Shown here piece by piece: positions 46,112 through 55,483 of a stretch of DNA of 64,000 bases. Numbering within the stretch: the stretch's first letter is position 1; each line of letters begins with the position of its first letter. Made by a program: the position numbers and the translations under genes. Source of the DNA: Acidobacteriaceae bacterium (GTDB lineage Bacteria; Acidobacteriota; Terriglobia; Terriglobales; Acidobacteriaceae); contig CAHJWI010000012.1 of the NCBI GenBank assembly GCA_903642225.1, positions 25,003 to 89,002 on the forward strand. The letters are read 5' to 3'. The notes below the pieces were generated by a model. It saw only the letters and a list, made by a program, of their open reading frames with translations, was not told the origin of the DNA and ran no database searches.

Positions 46112-47230
46112 TCACGTAGGCATACAGAGGCGCTGTAACAGGTGCAGCGTCTCTGTATCTGGCTTTCGAAGCGTGCGAAGGTCGTAGTTTGCATTCAGCG
46201 CGAGAGCACCGCACTCACAGTGGCGGTCATCATCCCAGCCGGGATAATCGCTGACTGGATAGAGGCAAATGCCTTGAAGCGGAACGCCCTGGGCTATTGC
46301 ACGGTTCGTCTCATGTGCCACGAGTGCCAACCACCCTGGGCCGCTCTCACCTTCGGCACCGGTTTCAGACACAATCAGCGGTCTGTCATAGCGGGCGGCT
46401 AATGCGATCAGCATAGACGAGAGACTACGGTGACTGAGGTGTCCAAGCGGCGTGTTGCCTGCGCGATGCATCCACTGGTTGTTCCAGTAGTAATTCACGC
46501 CGAGAATGTCGAGGTAACTGGGGTCTCCTCCGCAGTCCGGTATGCGTCCGCTAAGCAGATCATAGACGGCGTACTGTGATTCGTTGTAACGAGCGATAGC
46601 GTCAGTCTCAAGAGGAAAGGCTGGATTGTCCGCAATGTGAATGAGTGGCTCAGGTTGCAGGAAGCGCGCGCGCGGATCAACGGCCCGCACCGCTTCTGTT
46701 GCGGCAATGGCTGCACGTACAAGCTGATATTTCAGGCGGTTGCCGGAGCCTTGGTGATATGGATAGAAGCCACCCACGTCACCGCCAATCCACGACCAGA
46801 ATGAAATCTCGTTCATGGGCGCATAGAAGGGAATCGCATCCGTCTCCTGTGCAACGACGCGAGCGGCTGCACCGGCGAACCGTGCAAATTGGTCGATAAA
46901 TGCCGGTGAGAAGACGTCAATGTCTGGCGGTAGGCCCCAATGGCAAAGGTCCCAGATGACCTGGGTACCGGTGCTTTGCGAAGCGCGGAGCATGGGCAGG
47001 AAAGATGACCAGTCATACCTTCCAGTCGCACGCTCGATCCTGTGCCAGCGCAGAGCGTCGCGCACCGTGCGGATACCGGCCTGCGACAGTAATCCGTAGT
47101 CTTCGGCCGCGTGGGTGTCATGCCGCATGGCGCGAAGCACATCGATTTGCAGGCCGTCGCCACGGCGATGTGTTGCGCCTTCAAACCCGCCCATCCAAAA
47201 ACTTTGCAGCAGGGCTGAATCCTGGCTCAA
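46112..47230 (-). CDS. GH1-like glycosidase (beta-glucosidase-related)
   Basis: A TIM-barrel glycosidase-like protein of about 372 aa, shorter than typical GH1 enzymes (around 450). It has FWMGGFEGATHR at the N-terminus, a likely acid/base glutamate in PMNEISFW and a likely nucleophile in IVSETGAEG. No signal peptide is seen, so it is probably cytoplasmic. The start is uncertain: TTG 47230 has CGGAG upstream, and GTG 47284 adds 18 residues that would crowd the divergent kinase gene. Substrate unknown. It is adjacent to glf and glycosyltransferase genes. Confidence 0.72.
   Translation of the reverse strand: MSQDSALLQSFWMGGFEGATHRRGDGLQIDVLRAMRHDTHAAEDYGLLSQAGIRTVRDALRWHRIERATGRYDWSSFLPMLRASQSTGTQVIWDLCHWGLPPDIDVFSPAFIDQFARFAGAAARVVAQETDAIPFYAPMNEISFWSWIGGDVGGFYPYHQGSGNRLKYQLVRAAIAATEAVRAVDPRARFLQPEPLIHIADNPAFPLETDAIARYNESQYAVYDLLSGRIPDCGGDPSYLDILGVNYYWNNQWMHRAGNTPLGHLSHRSLSSMLIALAARYDRPLIVSETGAEGESGPGWLALVAHETNRAIAQGVPLQGICLYPVSDYPGWDDDRHCECGALALNANYDLRTLRKPDTETLHLLQRLCMPT
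46123..46157 (+). terminator. Hairpin inside the convergent glycosidase gene, probable glf terminator
   Basis: TACAGAGGCGCTG and CAGCGTCTCTGTA pair over 13 positions with one G-T wobble and a 9-nt loop, 11 nt after the glf stop. It lies within the 3' coding end of the minus-strand glycosidase. A weak T-rich sequence follows. Confidence 0.5.
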
Positions 47231-47327
47231 TGTGCTGCTCCGAGTACTTTTGCAAACATAGTCGTCTGCGATGCGCGTGCACACATATGCGTTGTTGCAC
47301 AGTAGTGCTGTGCGGCGCGGGCACAGG

Positions 47328-47333
47328 TACGCT
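47328..47333 (+). promoter_or_regulatory. Possible -10 element of the sensor kinase gene
   Basis: TACGCT lies 7 nt before the in-frame TTG at 47341, the leaderless spacing seen at other genes here, though the hexamer is a weaker match. Confidence 0.3.
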
Positions 47334-47340
47334 AGGCTTC

Positions 47341-50202
47341 TTGTGCGTGCGATTCTTGCAATTCATTCCACGGTGGTGTGTCGTTTGCCTCCTGCTACTG
47401 GCGTCAGATGAGGCTGGGGCGCAGGCGCTGCAGCGGCAGAGTTTCACGACCGACGAGGGTTTGCCCCAGAACAGCGTGCATGCTGTGTTGCAGACACGCG
47501 ATGGTTTTCTGTGGGCCGCGACGGAAGGTGGCATCGTCCGTTTTGATGGTGTGCGGTTTGCCAGCTTCGGCATCAGCAGCGAGCGTGCATTTACCAGCAA
47601 CGATGCATGCTGCTTGGCGCAGACGACGGATGGTGCACTGTGGATCGGCACTTCTGATGGGCTGGTGCGCTGGGCCAATGGTCGCTTCAATCATGTGGGT
47701 ACCGGTCCGGTGCTGGACGAAGTCGCGGACCCGGCGGGTGGCTTGCTGCTGCTGACTATCGATGGCCTGCAGCGCGTGCGTGCACAGCAGGCTGAGCCCG
47801 TTGAGCTTCCGGCAAATCTGCAGGCCACGGCGCTTGGAACATCAGCTGGCGGCGTGCCGCTGGTGGCAGCAGGCAATGTGCTATTGCGCGCCCAGGGTGA
47901 CAGCTTTGCGATAACAGGCAGGTTGCCTGCATCGCCTGTCGAACTGCTGCAGGATGGCGCGAACCACCTCTGGCTGCGCACAGCGTCTGCAGTTTGGGTG
48001 CAGGCGGGTACCGATGGCTGGCGCATGTGGCAGATCGGAAGCACCCTGCCAGGCCGCCGCTTGCTGTCGTTGCTGCGCGTCGGTAGCCGAGTGCTGGCCA
48101 GCACCAACCTGGGCCTGTTCGAGTTATCGCCGGATGGGAGCACGCCACGAGCGGTGCCGGAGCTTGCGTCTGCGGCGGTTTTGAGTGCGACCGTGGACAG
48201 CGAAGGGGACCAGTGGTTCGGCACTGACACACAGGGCCTTACTGTTCTACGCACACGTGCCGTGGAGAGCCTGCCGGCACTGAGTGGAGATACCGTGACT
48301 ACGGTCGTGGAAGATCATGGAACCGTCTGGATTGGCACCCGCGACGTCGGCCTGAAACAGTTGCGGCAGGGCGTGGTCAGCAGGTCACCCGCGGCGCGGT
48401 CTCTTGGGGCTCAGGCTATCCTCTCACTTGCCCCCGGCAGTGCAGGCCACCTTTGGATTGGTACGCTCGACGGCCTTTACCATTTGCACGAAAACCGCAT
48501 GGACCACGTGACATCGTCGTTCGGATTGCCGGAGGATTTTGTCCGATCGCTGCTCGCAGACGGAGCGGATAGCGTGTGGATCGGAACCCGTCATGGCGCG
48601 GCTCACCTGTCGGGGGACCACGTGGATCACCTGTTGACCACAGCGGATGGCCTGCCCAGCGATGTGATCGGGACGATGCTGCGGAGCCGCGACGGTGCAC
48701 TGTGGATAGGCACGCTGCATGGCCTAGCGCGGCTACAGACTGGCGTGCTGCAACGGGTAACGTTGGCTGGTGGCGCATCCGGCGACGGCGTAACCGCCTT
48801 GATGGAACTCGGCAATGGTGAGCTGCTTGCAGGCACCCGAAGCGGTGCTTTGGCCGTTGTGCATGGTGCGGAGGGCCATGCTGTGCACGTTACAGGTCTG
48901 CAAGGCGAAATCGATGCCGTGTTGCCGGACAATCTGGGCAATCTGTGGGTGCGGATGGCCACGGGCATCGCTCGGATGCGTCTGAGCGATTTGCTGGGAT
49001 GCTCTCAGACCTGCAGCATTCCGCTACGGCAGTACGGCGCGGCAGACGGTATGCCGAGTGTGGACCTCTCTTCTGACGGTCACCCTTCGGCCTGGCGCGA
49101 TCCGCAGGGTGTTCTGTGGTTCGCTACGCGACGCGGGGTTGCGCGGGTGGATGCAACGCACCTGCAGGTAGACCGCGTGCCCCCGCCAGTTACGGTGGAG
49201 CGCGTACAAGTGGATGATCTCAGCTTCGAGCCGGCAGGGCCGCTCCGGCTTGGGCCCGGGCATCGACGCTTTGTATTCGATTACGCGGGTCTAAGCCTGC
49301 GCGCACCTCTGCAGGTGCTGTACCGCTTTAAGTTGGAGGGTTTCGACCGCAAGTGGATTGACGCAGGAAACGTGCGGTCGGCGGAATACACCAACCTGCC
49401 CGCCGGTGACTACCGGTTCGTCGTCGAGGCGCGGAACGCCGACGGCGTGGCCACTGCAAAACCGGCGACGCTCGACCTCCACATCGATGCGCCGGTATAT
49501 CGCCGGCCGTGGTTTTACCTGCTGCTGGCGACCGTTCTGGCAGGGCTGGCCTACGGTGTGTACCGCTTGCGTCTGCGACGTGTGCAGGTGGAGTTCGACG
49601 CCGTTCTGCGGGAGCGAAATCGTATTGCGCGTGAGATTCATGACACGCTGGCGCAAGACTTTGTTGCGGTGTCGCTGCAGCTTGAGGTGACCGCGCAGCT
49701 GCTGAAAGCCAATGCCGCCGAAGCCGCTCAGCAGCAGATCGACAGCACCCGCCTACTGGTGCGGGATGGCATCCGTGATGCCCGCGAAAGTATATGGGCG
49801 CTACGTGCCGGCCAAGCGGCGGGCGATCTGCCGGCTCGTCTGCAGAACCTGGCAGAGGTGCGGGAGATGCCACCAGTGCGGGTCGCCATTACCGGAGCGT
49901 ATCGCGCTCTGGCACCTTCGATGGAGAAAGAAGTTCTGCGCATAGCCAAGGAGGCAGTGAGTAACGCGCGCCGACATGCCCACGCTGCAGCAATCGGCGT
50001 CGGCCTCGTCTATTCGGAGGATGCGGTGGTGCTTACGGTGCGCGATGATGGCGCAGGCTTCGACGTGGAGCATGGAGTGGCTCGGATGGGTCACTACGGC
50101 CTGCGCGGCATGACGGAGCGCGCCGCGAGCATGGGTGCGGACCTCTCAATCACCAGCTCGCTGGGGCAGGGAACGTGCGTTGTACTTCGTATTGACGCCT
50201 AA
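47341..50202 (+). CDS. Hybrid-propeller sensor histidine kinase (Y_Y_Y type, HisKA_3)
   Basis: A membrane sensor of about 953 aa. A signal sequence (FLQFIPRWCVVCLLLLA) is followed by many two-component-regulator propeller repeats, such as DGFLWAATEGGIVRFDG and DGALWIGTSDGLVRW, forming large periplasmic beta-propellers. Next come a Y_Y_Y domain (YRFKLEGFDRKWIDAG), one transmembrane helix (about 723-745), a HisKA_3 dimerisation domain with the phospho-histidine in REIHDTLAQDF (about H767) and a HATPase_c domain (VRDDGAGFD, YGLRGMTERA). The ligand is probably a glycan or its breakdown product, by analogy with related sensors. Starts at TTG 47341 or ATG 47287 are possible. The cognate regulator follows after 56 nt. 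Confidence 0.88.
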   Translation: MCVRFLQFIPRWCVVCLLLLASDEAGAQALQRQSFTTDEGLPQNSVHAVLQTRDGFLWAATEGGIVRFDGVRFASFGISSERAFTSNDACCLAQTTDGALWIGTSDGLVRWANGRFNHVGTGPVLDEVADPAGGLLLLTIDGLQRVRAQQAEPVELPANLQATALGTSAGGVPLVAAGNVLLRAQGDSFAITGRLPASPVELLQDGANHLWLRTASAVWVQAGTDGWRMWQIGSTLPGRRLLSLLRVGSRVLASTNLGLFELSPDGSTPRAVPELASAAVLSATVDSEGDQWFGTDTQGLTVLRTRAVESLPALSGDTVTTVVEDHGTVWIGTRDVGLKQLRQGVVSRSPAARSLGAQAILSLAPGSAGHLWIGTLDGLYHLHENRMDHVTSSFGLPEDFVRSLLADGADSVWIGTRHGAAHLSGDHVDHLLTTADGLPSDVIGTMLRSRDGALWIGTLHGLARLQTGVLQRVTLAGGASGDGVTALMELGNGELLAGTRSGALAVVHGAEGHAVHVTGLQGEIDAVLPDNLGNLWVRMATGIARMRLSDLLGCSQTCSIPLRQYGAADGMPSVDLSSDGHPSAWRDPQGVLWFATRRGVARVDATHLQVDRVPPPVTVERVQVDDLSFEPAGPLRLGPGHRRFVFDYAGLSLRAPLQVLYRFKLEGFDRKWIDAGNVRSAEYTNLPAGDYRFVVEARNADGVATAKPATLDLHIDAPVYRRPWFYLLLATVLAGLAYGVYRLRLRRVQVEFDAVLRERNRIAREIHDTLAQDFVAVSLQLEVTAQLLKANAAEAAQQQIDSTRLLVRDGIRDARESIWALRAGQAAGDLPARLQNLAEVREMPPVRVAITGAYRALAPSMEKEVLRIAKEAVSNARRHAHAAAIGVGLVYSEDAVVLTVRDDGAGFDVEHGVARMGHYGLRGMTERAASMGADLSITSSLGQGTCVVLRIDA

Positions 50203-50258
50203 ATCGGCGGGTTGAATGCGACCTTCGCAGTACGAGTTTGCACACAGGGAACGAACGT

Positions 50259-50885
50259 ATGGCTGCAAAGATCAGGGTACTCATCGTCGACGATCACCAT
50301 GTGGTACGGCAGGGTCTGGCGGCCCTGCTGCACGCTTCTGACGATGTAGAAGTGGTAGGAGAGGCAGCAAACGGGCGCGATGCAATTGCGAAGCATGCCG
50401 CGGTATTGCCGGACGTCACGCTGATGGACCTGCAAATGCCGGGGATGGGTGGAGCCGATGCCATTGCTCGTATCCGGGTGGTGACACCTGCAGCGCGCTT
50501 TGTGGTCCTGACGACGTACGACGGCGATGAGGATATCTACCGGGCCTTGCAGGCCGGTGCAAAGGCTTACCTGCTCAAGGGCATGACCATTGAGGAGCTG
50601 CTCGAGACAATACGCATCGTCCACAGCGGCAAGGCTCGCATCCCCGGTCCGATTGCGGAAAAGCTGGCCGACCGGGTGAGCGGCCAGGAACTGACGGCAC
50701 GCGAGCTCGACGTGTTGCGCCGTATCGTCGCCGGACGATCAAACCGCGACACAGCACACGACCTGGGCATCTCTGAGACGACAGTGAAGACGCATGTGAA
50801 TAGCTTGCTGGGAAAACTTGGCGTAGCCGATCGGACCCATGCTGCCACCGTGGCGATTCAACGCGGCATCGTGCATCTGAAATGA
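50259..50885 (+). CDS. NarL/FixJ-family response regulator
   Basis: A 208-aa two-domain regulator. The receiver has the acidic pair in LIVDDHHVVRQGL, the phospho-acceptor in VTLMDLQMPG and the lysine in AYLLKGM. The LuxR-type DNA-binding helix-turn-helix at the C-terminus includes LTARELDVLRRIVAGRSN and ISETTVKTHVNSLLGKLGV. It is the obvious partner of the upstream HisKA_3 kinase. ATG 50259 has AGGGA at good spacing. Its TGA overlaps the next start (ATGA), so the downstream secreted protein is coupled to it. Confidence 0.93.
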   Translation: MAAKIRVLIVDDHHVVRQGLAALLHASDDVEVVGEAANGRDAIAKHAAVLPDVTLMDLQMPGMGGADAIARIRVVTPAARFVVLTTYDGDEDIYRALQAGAKAYLLKGMTIEELLETIRIVHSGKARIPGPIAEKLADRVSGQELTARELDVLRRIVAGRSNRDTAHDLGISETTVKTHVNSLLGKLGVADRTHAATVAIQRGIVHLK

Positions 50886-51430
50886 TTTCCGGCCCACTTC
50901 TCGGTCAAATGCGACTCGCCGCGCTTGTGCTGCCACTGCTCGCATCCACATACGTCTCTGCTCAGAATGTAGCGGTACGCCCTGCTCATGCGTCCTGGCG
51001 TGTCGCATCAGAAGACGAACTGATGCAAGCCCTTCCGGTGCGCGCACCCGTGCAGAAGGAGCGGATTGAGACGGAGATGCGTACTGCGTCTGGCATTCTG
51101 GACGATGCAGGCCACCTGATCGCCGGCGTTGTACTGATCACCGCCGGCTACTCCGCAGATGGGAAGTACTCCCACTACTTCGTTGTTGGCAGCCCCATCC
51201 GTTTTGGCTCAACGACGTTGACTGTAGGCAAATACGTTATCGGCTGGAAGCGCGCCCCCGAAGGTTTGGAGGTGCATTTTTTTGACGCCGCTACCGGCGC
51301 CGATCGCGGAGCTGCAATAGGGCGTCAGATGCCGATGGGCACGCGAGTTGAGCCCTTCCGTCTAGTTCCACCGGGTGAACATGCGATTCTGCAGATTGGT
51401 CGTTTCGGTGTGCCGTATACATTACCTTAG
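50882..51430 (+). CDS. Secreted protein of unknown function coupled to the two-component system
   Basis: The 182-aa product has a signal peptide (MRLAALVLPLLASTYVSAQN, after nine residues) and a compact, strand-rich mature part with segments such as GVVLITAGYSADGKYSHYFVV and GKYVIGWKRAPEGLEVHFF. The fold is unknown to me. The start codon overlaps the response-regulator stop by four bases, which implies equimolar co-translation. It could be an accessory ligand-binding or sensory subunit for the kinase, an inference from context only. Confidence 0.7.
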   Translation: MISGPLLGQMRLAALVLPLLASTYVSAQNVAVRPAHASWRVASEDELMQALPVRAPVQKERIETEMRTASGILDDAGHLIAGVVLITAGYSADGKYSHYFVVGSPIRFGSTTLTVGKYVIGWKRAPEGLEVHFFDAATGADRGAAIGRQMPMGTRVEPFRLVPPGEHAILQIGRFGVPYTLP

Positions 51431-51432
51431 GC

Positions 51433-52293
51433 GTGTGGCAAAAAGGTGCAACGGCTTCTATCGAGGCGAATCAAAAGCTCGTGTCAAAACTTAAGATTCA
51501 CTTAAGTGGCGTCAGTGCCTTTGTGCTGACGGCTACAGCCTTTGGTCATCATGCGTGCGCTGTCGTACTGCCCCTGGGCGCGACCAACTCAGCAACAGAC
51601 AGTGCTGGCTTCGATCCTGGTCTATTCTCTCCAACCGCCGACCTCCCTGATAGTCCGGACTATGTGCGAGCTTTGAATGCAGCGTCTGCTGCTCCTTCGC
51701 AGGCTACAGCGCAGACCGGCACCAGCCCTGCACCACGAGACCACTTAACTATTCACCCCGGCGAGGTGGCGCTGCCCCTGTCTTCCGGCGCCAAGATGGG
51801 CTTTGCTTTTAGGAGCATTGCCAGCCCAGGCGGGTTTGCGTTGAACGTTGCCTCTGCTGGCATCTCTCACGCAACGGATAGCCGTCCTCATTTCGGAACA
51901 GACAGCGCTGGTTTTGGGGAACGAGTCGGCTCTACCGTGTATCGCAGTTCGGTGAAATCGCTGTTTGGTTACGGCATTCTGCCTTCTCTCTTCCACGACG
52001 ATCCTCGCTACTACGTCCTTGGCGCCGCCGCCCCTTTCAAAAAGCGCCTGGTATACGCCGGAACACGCATTGTCGTTACCCGAAAAGATTCCGGGGCACG
52101 CGGCGTGAACTGGCCACAACTTCTTGCACCTGTGGTGTCTCAGGGGTCGGCAAATGGTTTCTATCCGGCGCGTGACCAGGACATTACGAAGACAGTAACC
52201 GGCATTCTGGTTTCATATGCCACCAGCGCGGGCGTGTACGCAGGCAAAGAATTTTCCGCTGAGATTCGGCGCAAACTTCACCTCAAGCAATAG
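51433..52293 (+). CDS. Exported protein of unknown function
   Basis: A 286-aa protein starting with GTG at 51433, two bases after the preceding stop. An in-frame GTG at 51481 would place the signal-like stretch (IHLSGVSAFVLTATAFG) closer to the N-terminus. The next 70 residues are Ala, Ser and Thr rich and probably unstructured. The C-terminal half has a conserved-looking block (GYGILPSLFHDDPRYYVLG) and helices (VTGILVSYATSAGVYAGK). I have no functional assignment. It appears to belong to the same unit as the kinase, regulator and secreted protein. Confidence 0.6.
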   Translation: MWQKGATASIEANQKLVSKLKIHLSGVSAFVLTATAFGHHACAVVLPLGATNSATDSAGFDPGLFSPTADLPDSPDYVRALNAASAAPSQATAQTGTSPAPRDHLTIHPGEVALPLSSGAKMGFAFRSIASPGGFALNVASAGISHATDSRPHFGTDSAGFGERVGSTVYRSSVKSLFGYGILPSLFHDDPRYYVLGAAAPFKKRLVYAGTRIVVTRKDSGARGVNWPQLLAPVVSQGSANGFYPARDQDITKTVTGILVSYATSAGVYAGKEFSAEIRRKLHLKQ

Positions 52294-52316
52294 GCAAGCA
52301 CAAGGAAAGCCTTTAC

Positions 52317-54158
52317 ATGAGCGCAGCTTCAACCGACGCAGGCAAGCTTTCCGGGCGTGAAAGCCGTATGACAATCATGAGCCTGCTGCGGCCGCATCGG
52401 CGTTCGCTCTGGCTTGGGTTCGCGTGCATCCTGGGTGAAAGTGTTGCCGACGTTTTACAACCGTGGCCGCTCAAGATCGTGCTCGACAACGTGATCGGCC
52501 ATCGAAAGAGCCACGGCTGGCTATTCAAAGGCATCACCGACACCGTCGGTGCTAACCCTCACCACATTCTTCTGCTTGCGTGCGCCGCTGTCATTGTCAT
52601 TGCACTGCTGGATGCCCTGTTCTCGTATGGCGACAAATACCTGACCACGAGCGTCGGTCAGTGGGTAACGCACGATCTACGCCGCAACCTGTACGCCCAC
52701 GTGCAAAAGCTGTCGCTGGCTTACCACGACACCACCCGGACAGGCGATCTGATCAGCCGCGTGACGAGCGACATCGACGCCATCCAGACGTTTATTGTGC
52801 AGGGTCTGCTGGGCGTGCTTGTCAATGTTCTTACGCTGGTGTTCATGATCGGCGTCATGTTCTATGTGAACTGGCGGTTCACCCTCGTCGCACTTGGCGT
52901 CGTGCCAATCCTCTTCTGTATCGTGTACAGCTACACGCGAAAAGCAAAAAAGGCTTCGCGTGAGGTACGCCAGCACGAAGGCAAGATGCTGTCCGTCGTG
53001 CAGGAAGTGATCAGTTCCATCCGCGTAGTAAAGGCGTTCGCGCGGGAGGACTATGAAGTTCACCGGCTTGAAGGCGAGTCGTTGGAGACGGTGGAAGCCG
53101 CTCTGAAGGCGAGATCGCTCAAGGCTAAACTGTCTCCCATGGTGGACCTTGTCGTCGCCGGCGGAACCTGTGCCGTGCTGTACTTTGGTGCCAGCTTTGC
53201 CATGGCCGGCGGTCTTTCCGCAGGGTCCATGGTGCTGTTCATCGCGTACCTGACCAAAATGTACAAGCCAATGCAGGAGTTGTCGAAGGTAATGGACAGC
53301 TACACCAAGGCAGATATCGGTTACGAGCGCATTCAGGAGATCATCGGCAATCACGACAGCATGGCCGACCTTCCGAATGCAAAAACGGCACCACAGTTCA
53401 AAGGTGTCATTGAGCTCGACCATGTCAGCTTCAGCTATAACGCGGACCGCCCGGTGCTGCGAGACGTAAGCCTTCGTGTGGAACCCGGGCATACGATCGC
53501 ACTCGTCGGACCGACCGGCTCCGGAAAGACAACACTGGTCAACATGATCGCGCGTTTTTACGATCCGACCAGCGGTTCAGTCAAGATCGACGGCAACGAC
53601 ATTCGATCCTACAAGCAGGGCTCATTGCGCAAGCAGATTAGCTTTGTTCTGCAGGACACCGTTCTTTTCAGCGGAACCATCTGGGACAACATTGCCTATG
53701 GCAGGCCTGAGGCGACTAAGGCAGAGATCGTGCGCGCTGCCCAGGACGCCAACGCGTCGGAATTCATCGATAAACTTCCACAGAAGTACGCAACCGTCGT
53801 TGGAGAGCGTGGGCTAAGCCTCTCTGGCGGTCAACGCCAACGCATCGCCATCGCGCGTGCCGTTGTTCGCAACAGCCCGATACTCATCCTGGACGAGCCG
53901 ACGGCAGCATTGGATGCGGGCTCGGAGCATCTGGTCTTCGAGGCACTCGATCGCTTGATGAAGCAGAAGACCGCAATCGTTATCGCGCATAGGCTTTCCA
54001 CGGTACGCAAGGCCGATTGCATCTACGTCGTAAAGGAAGGCACAATCGTAGAGAGCGGTTCGCACGACGATCTCATGCATCGCAATCATGGGGTTTACCA
54101 CCAGTTGTACGACATCCAGTTCAACAGCAACGAGACAGAGGCCGCGCTGCTGGCGTGA
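52317..54158 (+). CDS. ABC exporter, fused permease and ATPase (MsbA-like)
   Basis: A 613-aa half-transporter that would work as a homodimer. Residues 1-330 form six transmembrane helices of the ABC type 1 exporter domain (for example GESVADVLQPWPLKIVLDN). The C-terminal nucleotide-binding domain has Walker A GPTGSGKTTL, signature LSGGQRQRIAIARA, Walker B ILILDEPTAALD and H-loop IAHRLS. Possible cargos include lipids, lipopolysaccharide precursors or drugs, and sequence alone does not say which. ATG 52317 has AAGGAAAG upstream. It is on the same strand as the two-component unit but with its own ribosome site. Confidence 0.9.
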   Translation: MSAASTDAGKLSGRESRMTIMSLLRPHRRSLWLGFACILGESVADVLQPWPLKIVLDNVIGHRKSHGWLFKGITDTVGANPHHILLLACAAVIVIALLDALFSYGDKYLTTSVGQWVTHDLRRNLYAHVQKLSLAYHDTTRTGDLISRVTSDIDAIQTFIVQGLLGVLVNVLTLVFMIGVMFYVNWRFTLVALGVVPILFCIVYSYTRKAKKASREVRQHEGKMLSVVQEVISSIRVVKAFAREDYEVHRLEGESLETVEAALKARSLKAKLSPMVDLVVAGGTCAVLYFGASFAMAGGLSAGSMVLFIAYLTKMYKPMQELSKVMDSYTKADIGYERIQEIIGNHDSMADLPNAKTAPQFKGVIELDHVSFSYNADRPVLRDVSLRVEPGHTIALVGPTGSGKTTLVNMIARFYDPTSGSVKIDGNDIRSYKQGSLRKQISFVLQDTVLFSGTIWDNIAYGRPEATKAEIVRAAQDANASEFIDKLPQKYATVVGERGLSLSGGQRQRIAIARAVVRNSPILILDEPTAALDAGSEHLVFEALDRLMKQKTAIVIAHRLSTVRKADCIYVVKEGTIVESGSHDDLMHRNHGVYHQLYDIQFNSNETEAALLA

Positions 54159-54170
54159 TTTGCTCGCAGT

Positions 54171-55277
54171 CTACTCAGGCTTCGTCTGCAGCGCGCTCAG
54201 CGCCTTTATCCGCGACTCCATCACGACCACAAAGTGGTCCGCGGTCTCGGTCGGAAAGTTGCCGGCTCGGAAAGCGTCAACCAGCTGCTTATGGGAAAGC
54301 TGGGCGAGCAGTTTGCCCATCCATGCTGCGTCCTCCACCGGGACATCGCGTCCGATCCATTCAAGGTTTTTACGCATGGCGTAGGACTTTACGCTGCCGC
54401 CAAAACTCGCCAGCAGCACACCCTTGGGGGCTGTGGGTGTTCCGAAGCTTACGGTCTGCCCTGTCTGCTTCGTAATAAATTTCGAGTCTTCAAAACTGTC
54501 CAGGTTACCCTTCGCCTTCGACTTCGAGAATTCCATGCCGTTGGACCCGAAGGTTGCTCCCACATCACTCACCAGAAATAATTGTTCACCGGTTTTGCTA
54601 TTGTTATACACGGCGTTATTCACGTCCTTCAGGTCCCAATTGTTCAGTACGGCCATCATCACCCGCAGGCCGTTGAACTCCCGCTTGCCGTAAAACGGGT
54701 TCGTCTTCCACTCCCAAATGCCCATCTTTTTCTGACCGGGAGGCGTGCGCGAGAACCGGGCATCACGCACAGTTCCATCCTTCACCAGGTCAGCACCGCG
54801 GCTGATCTTGATGCCAGCAACCGCTGCTGTGGGCAACAGGTAATCGTACGTGGCGTAATACCCCATCGCCCAAAGCAGACGAGACGCGACGACCTCCGGG
54901 CGCGCTTCGTCCCCCAGCTTCACACGCCACTTCTCCCCGCTCAGGTCTCTAATGTCGAACTTTGGATTCGTCCCACCTTTTGCCTCCTGCTGGAAGGTGA
55001 AGGGGGGCTTGGGTTCATGCTTGAGTCCACCCGGACCCTCGTACAAATCGAGTGAAGCAATGTCCGTTGGCTGCTTCCAAAGCACAGGGTGTGGAAGCTC
55101 TTCGCTGGTGGGAACATGGTTCTTGTTTGCGGATTTGGCTGACTTCGCAGCGTGATCTGCTGCGGCATCGTTCTCTGCGGTTTGTGAATGGACCGTCAAC
55201 GTGGTCGTGAGCAACAGACAGGCTGCCCACTTTAACTTCATCGATCTGGTCATGCCGCCAACACTTTCCGTCTCCAT
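54171..55277 (-). CDS. Exported protein with kinase-like motifs, function unknown
   Basis: A 368-aa protein with a signal peptide (MKLKWAACLLLTTTLTVHSQ, after 12 residues). The mature part contains an ordered set of motifs resembling those of PI3K, HipA or CotH-type kinases: a lysine in KWRVKL (about K120), a glutamate in RPEVVASRLLWAMGY, a catalytic-loop-like NNWDLKDVNN (212-221) and a metal-site-like VSDVGATFG (D238). The order matches the kinase fold. Whether it binds ATP, phosphorylates anything or is inactive is unknown, and ATP would have to be available outside the cytoplasm. It converges on the ABC exporter with a 12-nt gap and diverges from the PLD gene. The start at 55277 has GGTGAG upstream. 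Confidence 0.65.
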   Translation of the reverse strand: METESVGGMTRSMKLKWAACLLLTTTLTVHSQTAENDAAADHAAKSAKSANKNHVPTSEELPHPVLWKQPTDIASLDLYEGPGGLKHEPKPPFTFQQEAKGGTNPKFDIRDLSGEKWRVKLGDEARPEVVASRLLWAMGYYATYDYLLPTAAVAGIKISRGADLVKDGTVRDARFSRTPPGQKKMGIWEWKTNPFYGKREFNGLRVMMAVLNNWDLKDVNNAVYNNSKTGEQLFLVSDVGATFGSNGMEFSKSKAKGNLDSFEDSKFITKQTGQTVSFGTPTAPKGVLLASFGGSVKSYAMRKNLEWIGRDVPVEDAAWMGKLLAQLSHKQLVDAFRAGNFPTETADHFVVVMESRIKALSALQTKPE

Positions 55278-55483
55278 TCGTGCTCACCCATGTGGCGTCA
55301 CCTGCTTCGCCGCGCCGGTCACCCTCCCAGAGCATAGCGCGTCCATGAACCGTCTTGCGTCTTTGTACTACAACGTTTGTGTAAACATCTTTCCCGCAGC
55401 CCGGCGCATCCTCACACTGAGCAGAGGGCCGTGCAGCGTGCGGCTATCACTGCCACACACCATTTGGCAAAGGCGGCCCGGTT

